41,520 nucleotides of DNA from Ectothiorhodospiraceae bacterium (GCA_020831845.1 JAFIFV010000007.1:1-41520); one strand, 5' to 3'; shown: positions 8,424 through 17,691, counted from the first letter of the stretch. Program-made: numbers and translations. The notes: generated from the sequence alone by a model not told the origin.

Positions 8424-9632
8424 TCAGGCGCCGGAAGGCACGGTTCTCTGGCCAGCGCTGAAGAACCACGGCCGCAGCCGTACCCCCACCGCATTGCCGA
8501 TGAAGCCGAAGATCAGCCAGACCCAGCCATGCACGCTACCCGAGGCAACGCCGCTGAAATAGGCGCCGATGTTGCAGCCGAACGCGAGCCGCGCGCCGTA
8601 GCCCAGCATCAGGCCACCGATCACCGCCGCCAGTAGTGGACGCAGCGGTATGCGCGGACTTGGGGCGAACCTGCCCGCCAGCGCGGCGGCCACAAGGGCC
8701 CCGGCGACTACGCCGAAATTCATCACCGAGGTGACGTCGGCGAACACACTACGCTCCAGTGCCGCGGAACCCTGCCAGTAAGGCCAGTGACTGACGCTGA
8801 TACCTACCGCCTCGAAGATCTTCGCACCCCAGAGGGCGAATGCCCCGGTAATACCCCACGGCCTGCCGGCCAGCCACAGCGTGATGAAGTTCAACACCGC
8901 GAGAGCAACAGCGCCCCAGACCAGGGGCCAGGGGCCACGCATCAAGCGCCGCCAGCCCTGCGTGGCAGCCGTCGGCTCCTGGGCCACGGTGCCGTGTCGG
9001 CGCTTTTCCAGGCGCACTGTCAGCAGGTAGATGCCGGCGAACAGCGCCAGGTTCAGTGTCAGTGCCCCGGGCACGCCGAGCGTGTGCACCATGGAGATCG
9101 GCTCCAGTGCCGGCAGGTCGAACCACCAGTGGGTGTGGTGCGTGGCCAGCACCGAGCCAAGAATGAAGAAGATCAGGGTGACCACCATGCGCGAGTTGCC
9201 GCCGCCGGCCGTAAACAGGGTACCGGAGGCGCAGCCGCCGCCCAGTTGCATGCCGATGCCGAACAGGAACGATCCGACAATCACCGAAACCCCGACAGGG
9301 GAGACGAAGCCGCTGACCGATGACCCGAAGAGCGTTCCGGAGCCCAGGGCCGGGAAGAACAGCACCACGGCGACCGCCAGCATGATCATCTGCGCGCGCA
9401 GTCCGGCACCGCGACGATCGGTGATGAAGACCCGCCAGGCGGCGGTGAAGCCGAATGCGGCATGATAGAGCACCACGCCCAGGGCGCCGCCGACCAGGAA
9501 CAGCGCGGCCTGGTTCAGACTGATGCTGTTGCCGAGATACAGCACCCCGATGATGAAGACCGCGGCGGTGAACCAGATGATGGAACGTTGCGGCCTTGGT
9601 GGAACGGTGGCGGTCGCTGCTGTGGCGGACAT
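8424..9632 (-). CDS. YeeE/YedE family (TsuA-type) membrane transporter
   Basis: This 402-aa polytopic inner-membrane protein has about ten hydrophobic segments arranged as two related halves. Each half carries the family's conserved glycine-cysteine motif: GGGCASGTLF (Cys134) and AFGCNIGAYFSG (Cys353). In the family the cysteines contact thiosulfate in the narrow channel, so thiosulfate or a related sulfur compound is the likely substrate. The start has AGGAGG upstream. The usual partner TsuB (a TusA-like protein) is not adjacent. The gene stands alone between two terminators and seems unrelated to the acyl-CoA genes. Confidence 0.85.
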   Translation of the reverse strand: MSATAATATVPPRPQRSIIWFTAAVFIIGVLYLGNSISLNQAALFLVGGALGVVLYHAAFGFTAAWRVFITDRRGAGLRAQMIMLAVAVVLFFPALGSGTLFGSSVSGFVSPVGVSVIVGSFLFGIGMQLGGGCASGTLFTAGGGNSRMVVTLIFFILGSVLATHHTHWWFDLPALEPISMVHTLGVPGALTLNLALFAGIYLLTVRLEKRRHGTVAQEPTAATQGWRRLMRGPWPLVWGAVALAVLNFITLWLAGRPWGITGAFALWGAKIFEAVGISVSHWPYWQGSAALERSVFADVTSVMNFGVVAGALVAAALAGRFAPSPRIPLRPLLAAVIGGLMLGYGARLAFGCNIGAYFSGVASGSVHGWVWLIFGFIGNAVGVRLRPWFFSAGQRTVPSGA

Positions 9633-9710
9633 CTTTCAGCCTCCTGGGCACGGCCGTGTGGACAGCTCACTATTCGCATAACGTTACATCCTTGCCGAGG
9701 TGGTTGTTAA

Positions 9711-9736
9711 GGAAGCGTAAATACTTCAGCGCTTCC
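9711..9736. repeat. Internally deleted relic of the 268-bp element
   Basis: GGAAGCG is joined directly to a sequence that matches the last 19 nt of the 268-bp element (AATACTTCAGCGCTTCC conserved exactly). This is as if a deletion occurred between two AGCG microrepeats near the two ends. TTAA flanks it on both sides, so it forms a perfect 11-bp inverted repeat from 9707 to 9740. Confidence 0.6.
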
Positions 9737-9803
9737 TTAAGGTGCTGTTGTCCGGCCCCTGCCCGCACATCCCTGCGGCGGCGATTCCCCGGCCTGGAAA
9801 AGA

Positions 9804-9827
9804 AAAGGCCCCGATGCCGGGGCCTTT
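9804..9827 (-). terminator. Intrinsic terminator after the acyl-CoA dehydrogenase gene
   Basis: An AAGGCCCC / GGGGCCTT stem is followed on the minus strand by TTCTTTTCC. It lies about 22 nt past the acyl-CoA dehydrogenase stop and should end the minus-strand catabolic block. Confidence 0.8.
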
Positions 9828-9848
9828 GTCGCGTGCCTGCCGGAAGGG

Positions 9849-11048
9849 TCAGGCGTGCTTCTTCAGTTCCAGCTTGCAGATGGTTTCCATGTGCACTTCG
9901 TCCGGGCCGTCGGCCAGGCGCAGCGTACGCTGGTGAGCGTAGGCGGAAGCCAGGAAGGTGTCCTGGCAGACGCCGGCGGCGCCGTGTACCTGGATGGCGC
10001 GGTCGATCACGCGGCAGGCCATGTTGGGTGCCACCACCTTGATCATGGCGATTTCCCGGCGCGCAACCTTGTTGCCGACGGTATCCATCATGTGCGCGGC
10101 GTTCAGCGTCAGCAGACGAGCCTGATCGATCTCCATGCGGGACTTCGCGATGTCCTGGCGGATGGAGTCGCGCTCGATCAACGGCTTGCCGAAGGCGACC
10201 CGCTCCTTGGCGCGTGCCACCATCAATTCCAGCGCGCGCTCGGCCACGCCGATGGAGCGCATGCAGTGATGGATGCGGCCGGGGCCAAGGCGCCCCTGGG
10301 CGATCTCGAAGCCGCGGCCTTCACCCAGCAGCATGTTGCTGGCCGGAACGCGCACGTTGTCGTAGACGATCTCCGCATGACCGTGGGGAGCGTGGTCGTA
10401 GCCGAATACGGTCAGCGGGCGAACGACCTCCACGCCCGGGGTATCCAGCGGTACCAGGATCATGGACTGCTGCTTGTGCTTCTCGGCGTTAGGGTCGCTC
10501 TTGCCCATGACGATGGCAATCTTGCAGCGGTGATCCATGGCGCCGGAAGACCACCACTTGCGACCGTTGATGACATACTCGTCGCCGTCGCGGCGGATCT
10601 CGCACTCGATGTTGGTGGCGTCACTGGAGGCCACGCGTGGCTCGGTCATGGAAAAGCAGGAGCGGATTTCGCCGGCCAGCAGCGGTTCCAGCCACTCCTT
10701 CTTCTGTTCCGGCGTGCCGTAGCGCTCGATGGTTTCCATGTTGCCGGTGTCCGGGGCGGAGCAGTTGAACACCTCCGGGGCGATCGGCGAGCGACCCATG
10801 ATCTCGCACATGGGCGCGTATTCGAAGTTGGTCAGGCCCGCGCCGTAGTCGCTATGGGGCAGGAACAGGTTCCAGAGACCGGCGTCCTTCGCTTTCTGCT
10901 TGAGTTCGTCCAGCAGTGGAGGGTGGGTCCAGCGGTCGACGGCCGTGTTCTGCTCGGCCATCTTGGCTTCGTTGGGGTAGATGTGCTCGTCCATGAAATC
11001 CCGCAGCTTCTGCTGCAGATTGCGTGTGCGTTCGTTGAATTCGATCAT
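9849..11048 (-). CDS. Acyl-CoA dehydrogenase family protein, DGPDEVH type (ACAD10/11- or LvaC-like)
   Basis: This is a full-length acyl-CoA dehydrogenase-fold flavoprotein of 399 aa. The FAD/substrate loop CFSMTEP is at 131-137, and WWSSGA (165-170) and QVHGAAG follow. The C-terminal segment is [10 protein letters not shown] (377-386), replacing the YEG segment around the usual catalytic glutamate. This tail is typical of the ACAD10/11 and LvaC branch. In that branch members act on 4-phosphoacyl-CoA, losing phosphate to give an enoyl-CoA, as shown for LvaC and the animal enzymes. The start is the ATG of MIEFNERT; an upstream in-frame extension would run into the spacer. It lies 61 nt after the TRAP permease gene on the same strand. 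Ordinary alpha,beta-dehydrogenation remains possible. Confidence 0.88.
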   Translation of the reverse strand: MIEFNERTRNLQQKLRDFMDEHIYPNEAKMAEQNTAVDRWTHPPLLDELKQKAKDAGLWNLFLPHSDYGAGLTNFEYAPMCEIMGRSPIAPEVFNCSAPDTGNMETIERYGTPEQKKEWLEPLLAGEIRSCFSMTEPRVASSDATNIECEIRRDGDEYVINGRKWWSSGAMDHRCKIAIVMGKSDPNAEKHKQQSMILVPLDTPGVEVVRPLTVFGYDHAPHGHAEIVYDNVRVPASNMLLGEGRGFEIAQGRLGPGRIHHCMRSIGVAERALELMVARAKERVAFGKPLIERDSIRQDIAKSRMEIDQARLLTLNAAHMMDTVGNKVARREIAMIKVVAPNMACRVIDRAIQVHGAAGVCQDTFLASAYAHQRTLRLADGPDEVHMETICKLELKKHA

Positions 11049-11074
11049 CGTTGTACCTCTGCTTTTGGCAAGGG

Positions 11075-11103
11075 GCGGGCGGTCTCCTCCGGATACCGCC
11101 CGC
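11075..11103 (-). other. Intercistronic hairpin between TRAP permease and acyl-CoA dehydrogenase genes
   Basis: A 9-bp stem (GCGGGCGGT / ACCGCCCGC) with an 11-nt loop lies in the 61-nt gap. No T-tract follows, so it is likely a processing or stability element rather than a full terminator. Confidence 0.5.
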
Positions 11104-11109
11104 TTGTGG

Positions 11110-13146
11110 TCAGACCGTGAAGCGGATGGGTTCGCCCTCACGTTTGCGCTGGATCAGGGCAAAGATGGAGCCCAGGGTGACCAGCGCGATGGCCGACAGG
11201 ACCAGTGTCGCGTGGGCGACACCCAGCATTCCGCCTCCCGGTGCGGCCAGCAGCAGGCCGGAAGCCAGGATCAGCGCCCTGGACAGCCAGCTCAGCGGGC
11301 CCGTGCCCAGCGTGCCGATGCCGATCAGGTAGCCCTGCAGTGCGGCCGACAGCAGCCATACCCCGATCAGCGCCGTGGTGAGCACGATGGCGATCTCGCC
11401 GAACGAACCCTGCATCAGCAGGGCGGGGTTGAACACGAAGAAGAACGGGATGAAGTAGATGATGGTACCCAGGCGCATGGCCTCGAAGCCGGCCCGCATG
11501 GCGGAGACCTGGGCCACCGAAGCCGCGACGAAGGCGGCCAGCGCCACCGGCGGGGTAATGAAGCTGAGCATGCCCCAGTACATGATGAACATGTGTGATG
11601 CCATCGGGTCCAGGCCGGAGCGGATCAGCGCCGGCGCGAGAATGATGGCAAGGAAGATGTAGGCCGCGGTCACGGTCATGCCGATACCCAGCACGAAACT
11701 GGTCAGCGCGCCCATGATCAGCAGCACCAGCACGTTGTTGCCGGCCAGGTAGACCAGGTCGTTGGTGAGCGTACCGGCCATGCCGGTGACCTGCAGCGCA
11801 CCCACGATCAGGCCGATGGCCGCCAGAATGCCGCCCAGCTCGGCCAGGATGATGCCCACGCCCTTCAGGTAGGCGGCCAACTCCTTGAAGCCCCAGCGAT
11901 GCTTGGTGAACTGGTTGATGATCAGCAGCAGCGCGGTGGCGTAGAAGGGTGCTGTCGCCTCCCGTTGCAGGTAGATCAGCATCCACACCAGCAGCACGAA
12001 CACGAAGATGAAATACCACCCGTCCTTGAGCACCTGGCCCAGCTTCGGCAGCTCCGCTTCCGGCAGGCCTTTGAGTCCACGACGGGCGGCGTAGGCGTCG
12101 ATCTGCATGAACAAGCCGAAGAAGTACAGCAGCGAGGGAATGATGGCGGCGACGGCCACCATCACGTAGCTCACGCCCAGGAAGTTGGCCATGACGAAGG
12201 CGGTGGCCCCCATGATCGGCGGCATGAGCACGCCGCCGGTGGAGGCGCAGGCCTCCACGCCGGCGGCATAGCCGCGGGAGAAACCGATGCGGCGCATGGC
12301 TGGGATGGAGAGCGGGCCGGTGGTGAGCACGTTGGTGACCGGGCCACCGCTCATCGAACCCATCAGGCCGCTGGAGAAGATTGCCACCTTGGCGGGGCCG
12401 CCGCGGGCCTTGCCCAGCAGCGAGAAGGCCAGGTTGATGAAGAACTGGCCGGCACCGGTGTACTGCAGGCCCACGCCGAACAGCAGGAAGCCGAACAGCA
12501 GCATGGCGGCCACCTGCATGGGAATGCCGAACATGCTCTCCTCACTGAAGATGTGGAAGGCGGAGGCCTCTTCCAGGTTCATCGCAACACCGGAGACCAC
12601 GTCCGGCATGCGGTCCGCGTACAGCGGATATAGCGAGATGATCAGGACGATCACCAGGATCGGCATGCCGCCGGTGCGCCGGCCGGCTTCCAGCACGATC
12701 AGCCAGGTGGCCAGCGACAGGTAAACGGCGAGTTGTGGAGCGGCGTATTCCCAGGCCTCCAGCACGATGCGCTCGGCGTTCCAGGCGAAGTAGGTAAAGA
12801 TTCCGGCGATGGCAAGGACGATCAGTATGTCGTACCAGGGCACATCGCGTTGTCTGGCCCAGCCGCCGGCCGGGAAACAGATGAAGACCATGGCCAGGAT
12901 GACACCCGCATAGATGTAGAGATAGCGGGCGCTCAGCATGACCTGGCCGATGAAGAATCCGAAATTGAAGATCTGGTTGATGGCCATCAGGATGATGCCG
13001 ACCGTCATCAACGTGACCAGTAGGCGCCAGGGCAGGGACAGTTCGCGGTACCGGGCTGCGAACTTCTTTGCCGCCTGCTCCTCCGCGGCAAGCCGTGCAG
13101 CTTCTTCCTCAGCCTTGGTGAGGGTCTTTTTCGTGGTGTCGGTCAT
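11110..13146 (-). CDS. TRAP transporter fused permease (DctQM-type, TAXI subfamily)
   Basis: This 678-aa polytopic membrane protein fuses the small (DctQ) and large (DctM) TRAP permease parts, as is usual for TAXI systems. A charged cytoplasmic N-terminus (about 1-40) precedes multiple hydrophobic helices. The DctM-like core holds conserved glycine-rich loops such as [14 protein letters not shown] and [14 protein letters not shown]. It imports an organic anion using the sodium or proton gradient and needs a periplasmic binding protein. Two TAXI binding-protein genes lie directly upstream on the same strand; the nearer ends 103 nt before this start, with a strong hairpin between. An acyl-CoA dehydrogenase gene follows by 61 nt. 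The substrate is unknown; context suggests a carboxylic acid fed to the adjacent CoA ligases. Confidence 0.93.
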   Translation of the reverse strand: MTDTTKKTLTKAEEEAARLAAEEQAAKKFAARYRELSLPWRLLVTLMTVGIILMAINQIFNFGFFIGQVMLSARYLYIYAGVILAMVFICFPAGGWARQRDVPWYDILIVLAIAGIFTYFAWNAERIVLEAWEYAAPQLAVYLSLATWLIVLEAGRRTGGMPILVIVLIISLYPLYADRMPDVVSGVAMNLEEASAFHIFSEESMFGIPMQVAAMLLFGFLLFGVGLQYTGAGQFFINLAFSLLGKARGGPAKVAIFSSGLMGSMSGGPVTNVLTTGPLSIPAMRRIGFSRGYAAGVEACASTGGVLMPPIMGATAFVMANFLGVSYVMVAVAAIIPSLLYFFGLFMQIDAYAARRGLKGLPEAELPKLGQVLKDGWYFIFVFVLLVWMLIYLQREATAPFYATALLLIINQFTKHRWGFKELAAYLKGVGIILAELGGILAAIGLIVGALQVTGMAGTLTNDLVYLAGNNVLVLLIMGALTSFVLGIGMTVTAAYIFLAIILAPALIRSGLDPMASHMFIMYWGMLSFITPPVALAAFVAASVAQVSAMRAGFEAMRLGTIIYFIPFFFVFNPALLMQGSFGEIAIVLTTALIGVWLLSAALQGYLIGIGTLGTGPLSWLSRALILASGLLLAAPGGGMLGVAHATLVLSAIALVTLGSIFALIQRKREGEPIRFTV

Positions 13147-13212
13147 ATCCGTGACTACCTGCAGTGACGTTGCGTCTGAATATCGGTTGTGGTGTCAGTC
13201 CCGAAAATCGAA

Positions 13213-13238
13213 CACGGCCCCGGATGACCGGGGCCGTG
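13213..13238 (-). terminator. Attenuator-like hairpin between TAXI 1 and the TRAP permease gene
   Basis: A perfect 11-bp stem (CACGGCCCCGG and complement) with an ATGA loop is followed on the minus strand by TTCGATTTT. Placed 12 nt after the binding-protein stop, it probably lets the binding protein be made in excess over the permease. Confidence 0.65.
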
Positions 13239-13249
13239 GGCACAGCCTG

Positions 13250-14425
13250 CTACCAGCGCTCTGCAATCAGGACCATGTCGTTTTCGCGCAGCACCTTGGC
13301 GCGGTATTCCATCCAGCCCTCCCGGAACTCCTGCTCGTCGGTGGGCGCCTCGGCAGTGTACTCCTCCCATGCGTCCATCAGCACTTCCTGACGGCGCAGG
13401 TTTTCCTGGCGGCGTTCCTCGGCGGCGTCGGTCCAGACGCCGATTTCCTTGAAGTAACGTACCGCACCGTCATGGTAGGGGACGAAGGCGGACTCCAGGC
13501 CTTGACGGTCCAGCGCCCAGCCGACGGCGCCCGGTGCGTTGTCCTTGTAGTCCTCGTAATGCTCGACCATGGCCTTGGTCATGTTATAGACCAGTTCCTC
13601 TTCCTGGTCGGCCATTGTGGTCAGCATAGGATACGGCGAGGTGAAGACCTCAATGCCATCGTCCTCGTCGATGGTGGGGCCATCGGTTGCCACATGCGGT
13701 ACGTACCACGGCAGGCGCGAACGCACCCGGTCCACCGCTTCTTCGTCATCATGCGGGAAGGTGGCGAACTTCAGGCCGCGCGGGCTGGATTCGATGCGCA
13801 GGAACGGGGCAGAGTTGCAGGAGCCGCCCACGGCGTCGGCGCGGTTCTCGATCACGGCCTCGATGGAGCCCATATAGCCGCTCACTTCCACGCGCTCGAC
13901 GTCATCCCAGGTCAAGTTGCCGTAGGAGAGCAGGGCGGCGGTGGCATTGTTCAGGGAGGGAGCACCCTGAACGTAGGTGACGCGCTTGCCGCGGATGTCC
14001 GAGATGGAGTCGATGCCGGCATTGGCTGCGGTGGCCAGGGTGAACGAGCAGCCGTCGGAAATGTTCCACAGCACGATGCGCAGCGGCTGCGGGCCCCAGC
14101 CCTGATGGCTGAAGTCCAGCATGCCTTCCTGGGCGTACACGCCCTCCGAACCGCCGGCCGCGAACTGGACGCGGTTGCCGCGCAGCGGCGACAGGCGGGA
14201 GATGTCGTTGCGGCCCGGGATGACACGCAGGTTGGTGCCGTATTCGTTCTGGAGCACGCTTCCCAGCGCCACGGCCTGGCTATAGCCGCTGGTTCCGGTG
14301 GGGTAGGCGGACCAGACCACGGTGCGCGGCAGTTCGACGCCGCCCGCATGGACACTGGTGGCCAGCAAGCCGGTGGCGGCTGCACTGATGGCCAGACCGG
14401 ACAGTGCTCGGGTAGAAATACGCAT
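13250..14425 (-). CDS. TAXI-family TRAP transporter solute-binding protein 1
   Basis: This periplasmic receptor has 391 aa. A signal peptide (MRISTRALSG...SVHA, cleavage near residue 26) is followed by a mature TAXI domain. That domain begins VELPRTVVWSAYPTGTSGYS and continues through NLRVIPGRNDISRL and a typical GGSEGVYAQ segment. The ATG at 14425 is preferred (GGAGGA ten nt upstream); a TTG two codons earlier is the alternative. The permease gene follows downstream across a hairpin. A palindrome of the shared operator class and a TTGACC -35 lie upstream, so this gene likely starts its own transcript. It is about 60% identical by eye to the next binding protein upstream. Confidence 0.92.
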   Translation of the reverse strand: MRISTRALSGLAISAAATGLLATSVHAGGVELPRTVVWSAYPTGTSGYSQAVALGSVLQNEYGTNLRVIPGRNDISRLSPLRGNRVQFAAGGSEGVYAQEGMLDFSHQGWGPQPLRIVLWNISDGCSFTLATAANAGIDSISDIRGKRVTYVQGAPSLNNATAALLSYGNLTWDDVERVEVSGYMGSIEAVIENRADAVGGSCNSAPFLRIESSPRGLKFATFPHDDEEAVDRVRSRLPWYVPHVATDGPTIDEDDGIEVFTSPYPMLTTMADQEEELVYNMTKAMVEHYEDYKDNAPGAVGWALDRQGLESAFVPYHDGAVRYFKEIGVWTDAAEERRQENLRRQEVLMDAWEEYTAEAPTDEQEFREGWMEYRAKVLRENDMVLIAERW

Positions 14426-14604
14426 GTACAAACAATCCTCCGCAGGATGGGGGTACGTTCGGGTTGATTGAAACGCATGCAGATTGTTCTGCTCTCGAGG
14501 GCGGGCATGCGGTTCACGTCACCAGGGCATGTCGCAGAGCCTGGCTAACGCGAGGGACGAATGTGGCATGAAGTGTCGTGTCGGTCAATATTTTTGGAAC
14601 TTGG

Positions 14605-14619
14605 TTCCGCAGAGCGAAA
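14605..14619. promoter_or_regulatory. Putative IclR-type operator upstream of TAXI 1
   Basis: TTCCGCAGAGCGAAA matches the shared TTYCGCnnnGCGRAA palindrome at every defined position. It lies 16 bp upstream of the predicted TTGACC -35, nearly the same geometry as at the fadB-like promoter. A degenerate second site (TTCC half) is centred 20 bp closer to the promoter. Confidence 0.65.
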
Positions 14620-14646
14620 TAACGTGCTGGTTCGCAGGATAGACAG

Positions 14647-14678
14647 CATGACGGCGGGACATCAGCCCCGCCGTCATG
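14647..14678 (-). terminator. Stem-loop after TAXI 2
   Basis: A 12-bp stem (CATGACGGCGGG / CCCGCCGTCATG) lies 30 nt beyond the TAXI 2 stop. It lacks a strong T-tract on the minus strand, so termination may be partial. Confidence 0.55.
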
Positions 14679-14707
14679 GTCGCTTCACGTTTCTTCCGGA
14701 GCTGGAT

Positions 14708-15886
14708 TTACCAGCGTTCCAGCAGCGGTTCGAAGTCGTTTTCCACCAGCGCGTTGTAACGGGCTTCCATCCAGCCCTTGGCGAATTCCGCCGGGTCGGT
14801 GGGCGCATCTTCGCGATAGGTTTCCCAGGTCTCCATCAGCAGTTCCTGACGGGCGATCTGCTGGTCCTGGTTGCGCTGGGCTTCCTCGGTCCAGACGCCG
14901 ATTTCCTTGAAGTAACGCACCACGCCTTCATGGAAGGGTACGAAGGATGTTTCCACCGGCTGGCGGTCCATCTCCCAGCCTTCCATGCCCGGTGCGCTGT
15001 CCAGGTAATCCTCGAAGTGCAGGTGCATGGCCTTGGTCACGTTGTACACCATGTCCGCATCCTGCTCCGCATAGGTGGTGAGCAGCGGATACGGGGAGCT
15101 GAACACCTCCAGCCCGTCGCCCGGGTCCACGCCCACGACGTTGGTGGCGATATGCGGTACGAACCAGGGAGCCTGGGCCGAAACGCGGGCCACCGCTTCC
15201 TCGTCGTCATGCGGGAATTCGATGAAGCGCACGCCGCGCGGGGCGTTGGCCACCCGGTGCAGTGTGGCGGAGTTGCAGGCGTTCCACTTCACGTCGAGGC
15301 GGTTGTCCAGGAAGGCCTCGATCATGTTCATGTAACCGCCCAGTTCGACTACCTCCACATCATCCCAGGTCAGGTTGGCGTAGTTCATCAGGTATTCGAA
15401 GCCGGCATTGGGAGCGGGCGCGCCCTGTACGTAAGGGACGCGCTTGCCGCGAATGTCGTTCACGGTATGCATGTCACTGTCGGCATGAACCTGCATGGTG
15501 AACGAGCAGCCGTCGGACAGGTTCCACAGACCGGAACGCACCGGCTGCGGGCCCCAGTTCAGTACGCCGAAATCACGGATGCCTTCCTGGGCGCTCATGG
15601 CCTCGGAGCCGCCGGCCACGAAATGGGCGCGGCCCCGGCGCAAGGGTTCGAAACGCGAGATGTCGTTACGGCCGGGAATGACCCGGAGATTGGTGCCGTA
15701 GTTGCTCTGGAGTACGCTCCCGATGCCCACCGCCTGGCTGTAGCCGGTGGTGCCCGTCGGGTAGGCCGACCATACCAGGGTGCGCGGCAGGTCGACGTCC
15801 GCCTGTGCAGTACCGATTCCCAGCCCCATCGCCAGGCCGACTGCTGTCATGGTAACGCTGGGCAGCAGTTTGCTTGCTTTCCTCAT
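14708..15886 (-). CDS. TAXI-family TRAP transporter solute-binding protein 2
   Basis: This 392-aa paralogue of TAXI 1 has the same layout: a signal peptide ending near TAQA (about residue 29), then VDLPRTLVWSAYPTGTTGYS and NLRVIPGRNDISRF. The C-terminus ends in the same ERW residues as TAXI 1. The start at 15886 is set by AAGGAGGAG seven nt upstream; a 24-residue in-frame extension is not signal-like. It lies 103 nt downstream of CoA ligase 1 on the same strand and may be read from that operon. No permease of its own is present, so both receptors probably serve the single TRAP permease at 11110-13146, perhaps with different substrates. Confidence 0.92.
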   Translation of the reverse strand: MRKASKLLPSVTMTAVGLAMGLGIGTAQADVDLPRTLVWSAYPTGTTGYSQAVGIGSVLQSNYGTNLRVIPGRNDISRFEPLRRGRAHFVAGGSEAMSAQEGIRDFGVLNWGPQPVRSGLWNLSDGCSFTMQVHADSDMHTVNDIRGKRVPYVQGAPAPNAGFEYLMNYANLTWDDVEVVELGGYMNMIEAFLDNRLDVKWNACNSATLHRVANAPRGVRFIEFPHDDEEAVARVSAQAPWFVPHIATNVVGVDPGDGLEVFSSPYPLLTTYAEQDADMVYNVTKAMHLHFEDYLDSAPGMEGWEMDRQPVETSFVPFHEGVVRYFKEIGVWTEEAQRNQDQQIARQELLMETWETYREDAPTDPAEFAKGWMEARYNALVENDFEPLLERW

Positions 15887-15989
15887 TGTCTCCTCCTTGG
15901 AGCTCTTATGGGTTGATACAAAAAACATATTAGTATCATGCTGCCGGGTGTGGCGCACGCATTTTCTGCGTGCAACTTATACCCTTTGC

Positions 15990-17654
15990 TCAGCCTCGAC
16001 GCTCCGCTTCCTGGAGATCTCTCCAGAGCAGTTTCCCGGTACCTGATCGCGGCAGGCGATCGGTAAACTGGACCTTCTTCGGACACTTGTAGGCGGCCAT
16101 GTGTTCCCGCGCCCAGTCCATGATCTCCTGTTCGGTGGTACGCCCCCTGGCTTCCGGACGTAGCACGATAACGGCCTTTACCGTCTCGCCGCGTTTGCTG
16201 TCCGGCGAGGCGATGACACAGACTTCCTGAATGTCCGGGTGGGCATAGAGCATGGATTCGACTTCCGACGGCCATACCTTGAAGCCCGACGCGTTGATCA
16301 TTCGCTTCAGCCGGTCGACCATGAAGAAGTAGCCTTCCTGGTCCACGTAACCCAGATCGCCACTGCGCAGGAAGCGCTTGCCGTCGAGTTCCACGAACGC
16401 CTCGGCGGTCGCCTCCGGGTTATTCCAGTAACCCTGCATGATCTGCGGGCCGTGCATGCAGATCTCGCCCACTTCCTCCGGGCCCAGTTCCTTCGTGGTG
16501 CCGGGCTCCAGCACGCGTGCATCCACATTGAAGACGGGTATGCCCAGGCACTGTGCTTTCGGCCGATGCGGCGGGTTGATATGTGTCTGGGCAATGGTTT
16601 CGGACATGCCGTAGCCTTCCACATAGCTCAGACCGGTTAGAGCCTTCAGCTTTTTCTCCACCGCCGCGGGCACCGCCGCGCCGCCGCCGCCGATGGCGAT
16701 GAGGCTGGAGATGTCGTAGTTCGGCAGGTTCGGGTTATTGATGAAATCCACCACCATGGTGGTGATGTTGCGCCAGTGCGTGATCTGGTAGCGCTGGATC
16801 AGTTCCGCCGCGACTTCACGGTCCCAGCGGCTCATGATGGCCATGGTCGCGCCCACCGCGATGGGGCTGTTCATCGAGCTTTGCATGCCGGTGACGTGGA
16901 AGTAGGGCAGCGTGCAGAGGCAGAGATGGTCCGGCAGCATGACATTCCACAGCATGCCGCCCCAGAGCGTGGCCATGACCGAACCGTGGGTGTGCATGCA
17001 GCCCTTGGGCTTGCCAGTGCTGCCCGACGTGTAGGGGATCAGCGCAAGGTCGTCCGGCTGTACGTCGACCGGGGTCAGCGGCAGCGCCGCCCCGGGCTCG
17101 ATGATCTCCGCCCACAGTTCGGTGCCCTCGCCGCGCAGGTCCTGGCGTGCGGCCTGTACAACGTCCGGCAGCTTGAGATCGGTTTCCTGGGAAAGATAGT
17201 CGCTGTAGGCCGCTACCAGGACGTGCTTCAACCCCGTGGTTCCGATCAGCGACTGGATGTTCGTGTGGAGTTCCTGCCCGGCAATGGCTACAGAGGCGCC
17301 GCTGTCCTCGACATAGTGTTCCAGTTCCGCCTTCAGGTTCATCGGGTTGACCGGGACCACCGCCGCTCCCGTACCCAGGATGCCGTAGTAGCCGATAACG
17401 TATTGCGGGCTGTTCTGCATGTAGAGCAGCACCCGATCGCCCTTGCCGACACCTCTGGATTGCAGCCAGCCGCTCAGGGCATCGGCCTGGCGCTTGAGTT
17501 CCGCGTAGCTGAGCTTGCTGTCGTAGTAGATGATGGCGGGCTTGTCGGGGAACCGCGTCGCGCTCACTTCCAGGTTGTAGTGAATGCTGGTGCGCGGGAA
17601 GGTGATTTCCCGCGGGGTGTCTTCCGGCCAGTGGTCGAAATGACGATCGGACAT
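15990..17654 (-). CDS. Long-chain-fatty-acid--CoA ligase-like AMP-binding enzyme 1
   Basis: This ANL-superfamily adenylate-forming enzyme has 554 aa. It activates a carboxylic acid to acyl-AMP and then acyl-CoA in the cytoplasm. The AMP-binding loop YTSGSTGKPKG is at 208-218. Further motifs are GYGMSET, the hinge segment MVDRLKRMINASGFKV, and the C-terminal catalytic lysine Lys541 in LPRSGTGKLLWRDL. The ATG at 17654 with GAGGAAA upstream is preferred over a TTG five codons earlier. It lies 37 nt after SDR 2, in one operon with it and the histidine-phosphatase gene. Fatty-acyl chain preference cannot be read; medium- or long-chain substrates are typical of this branch. Confidence 0.92.
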   Translation of the reverse strand: MSDRHFDHWPEDTPREITFPRTSIHYNLEVSATRFPDKPAIIYYDSKLSYAELKRQADALSGWLQSRGVGKGDRVLLYMQNSPQYVIGYYGILGTGAAVVPVNPMNLKAELEHYVEDSGASVAIAGQELHTNIQSLIGTTGLKHVLVAAYSDYLSQETDLKLPDVVQAARQDLRGEGTELWAEIIEPGAALPLTPVDVQPDDLALIPYTSGSTGKPKGCMHTHGSVMATLWGGMLWNVMLPDHLCLCTLPYFHVTGMQSSMNSPIAVGATMAIMSRWDREVAAELIQRYQITHWRNITTMVVDFINNPNLPNYDISSLIAIGGGGAAVPAAVEKKLKALTGLSYVEGYGMSETIAQTHINPPHRPKAQCLGIPVFNVDARVLEPGTTKELGPEEVGEICMHGPQIMQGYWNNPEATAEAFVELDGKRFLRSGDLGYVDQEGYFFMVDRLKRMINASGFKVWPSEVESMLYAHPDIQEVCVIASPDSKRGETVKAVIVLRPEARGRTTEQEIMDWAREHMAAYKCPKKVQFTDRLPRSGTGKLLWRDLQEAERRG

Positions 17655-17691
17655 GGCTGCTTTCCTCAAGAATGTTCTGCAGCCGGGTGGT

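Larger units (their letters stand above)
14426..14707. other. Spacer between the two TAXI genes with terminator and regulated promoter
   Basis: No ORF is supported. From high to low coordinates on the minus strand it holds a stem-loop after TAXI 2 (14647-14678), the operator (14605-14619), a TTGACC -35 (14588-14583) with a weak CACATT -10 17 bp on, and a leader of roughly 130 nt. Confidence 0.55.

Noticed and set aside
14561-15916. 451-codon open frame opposite TAXI 2
   Set aside because: It is the antisense shadow of a gene with an intact signal peptide and family motifs.
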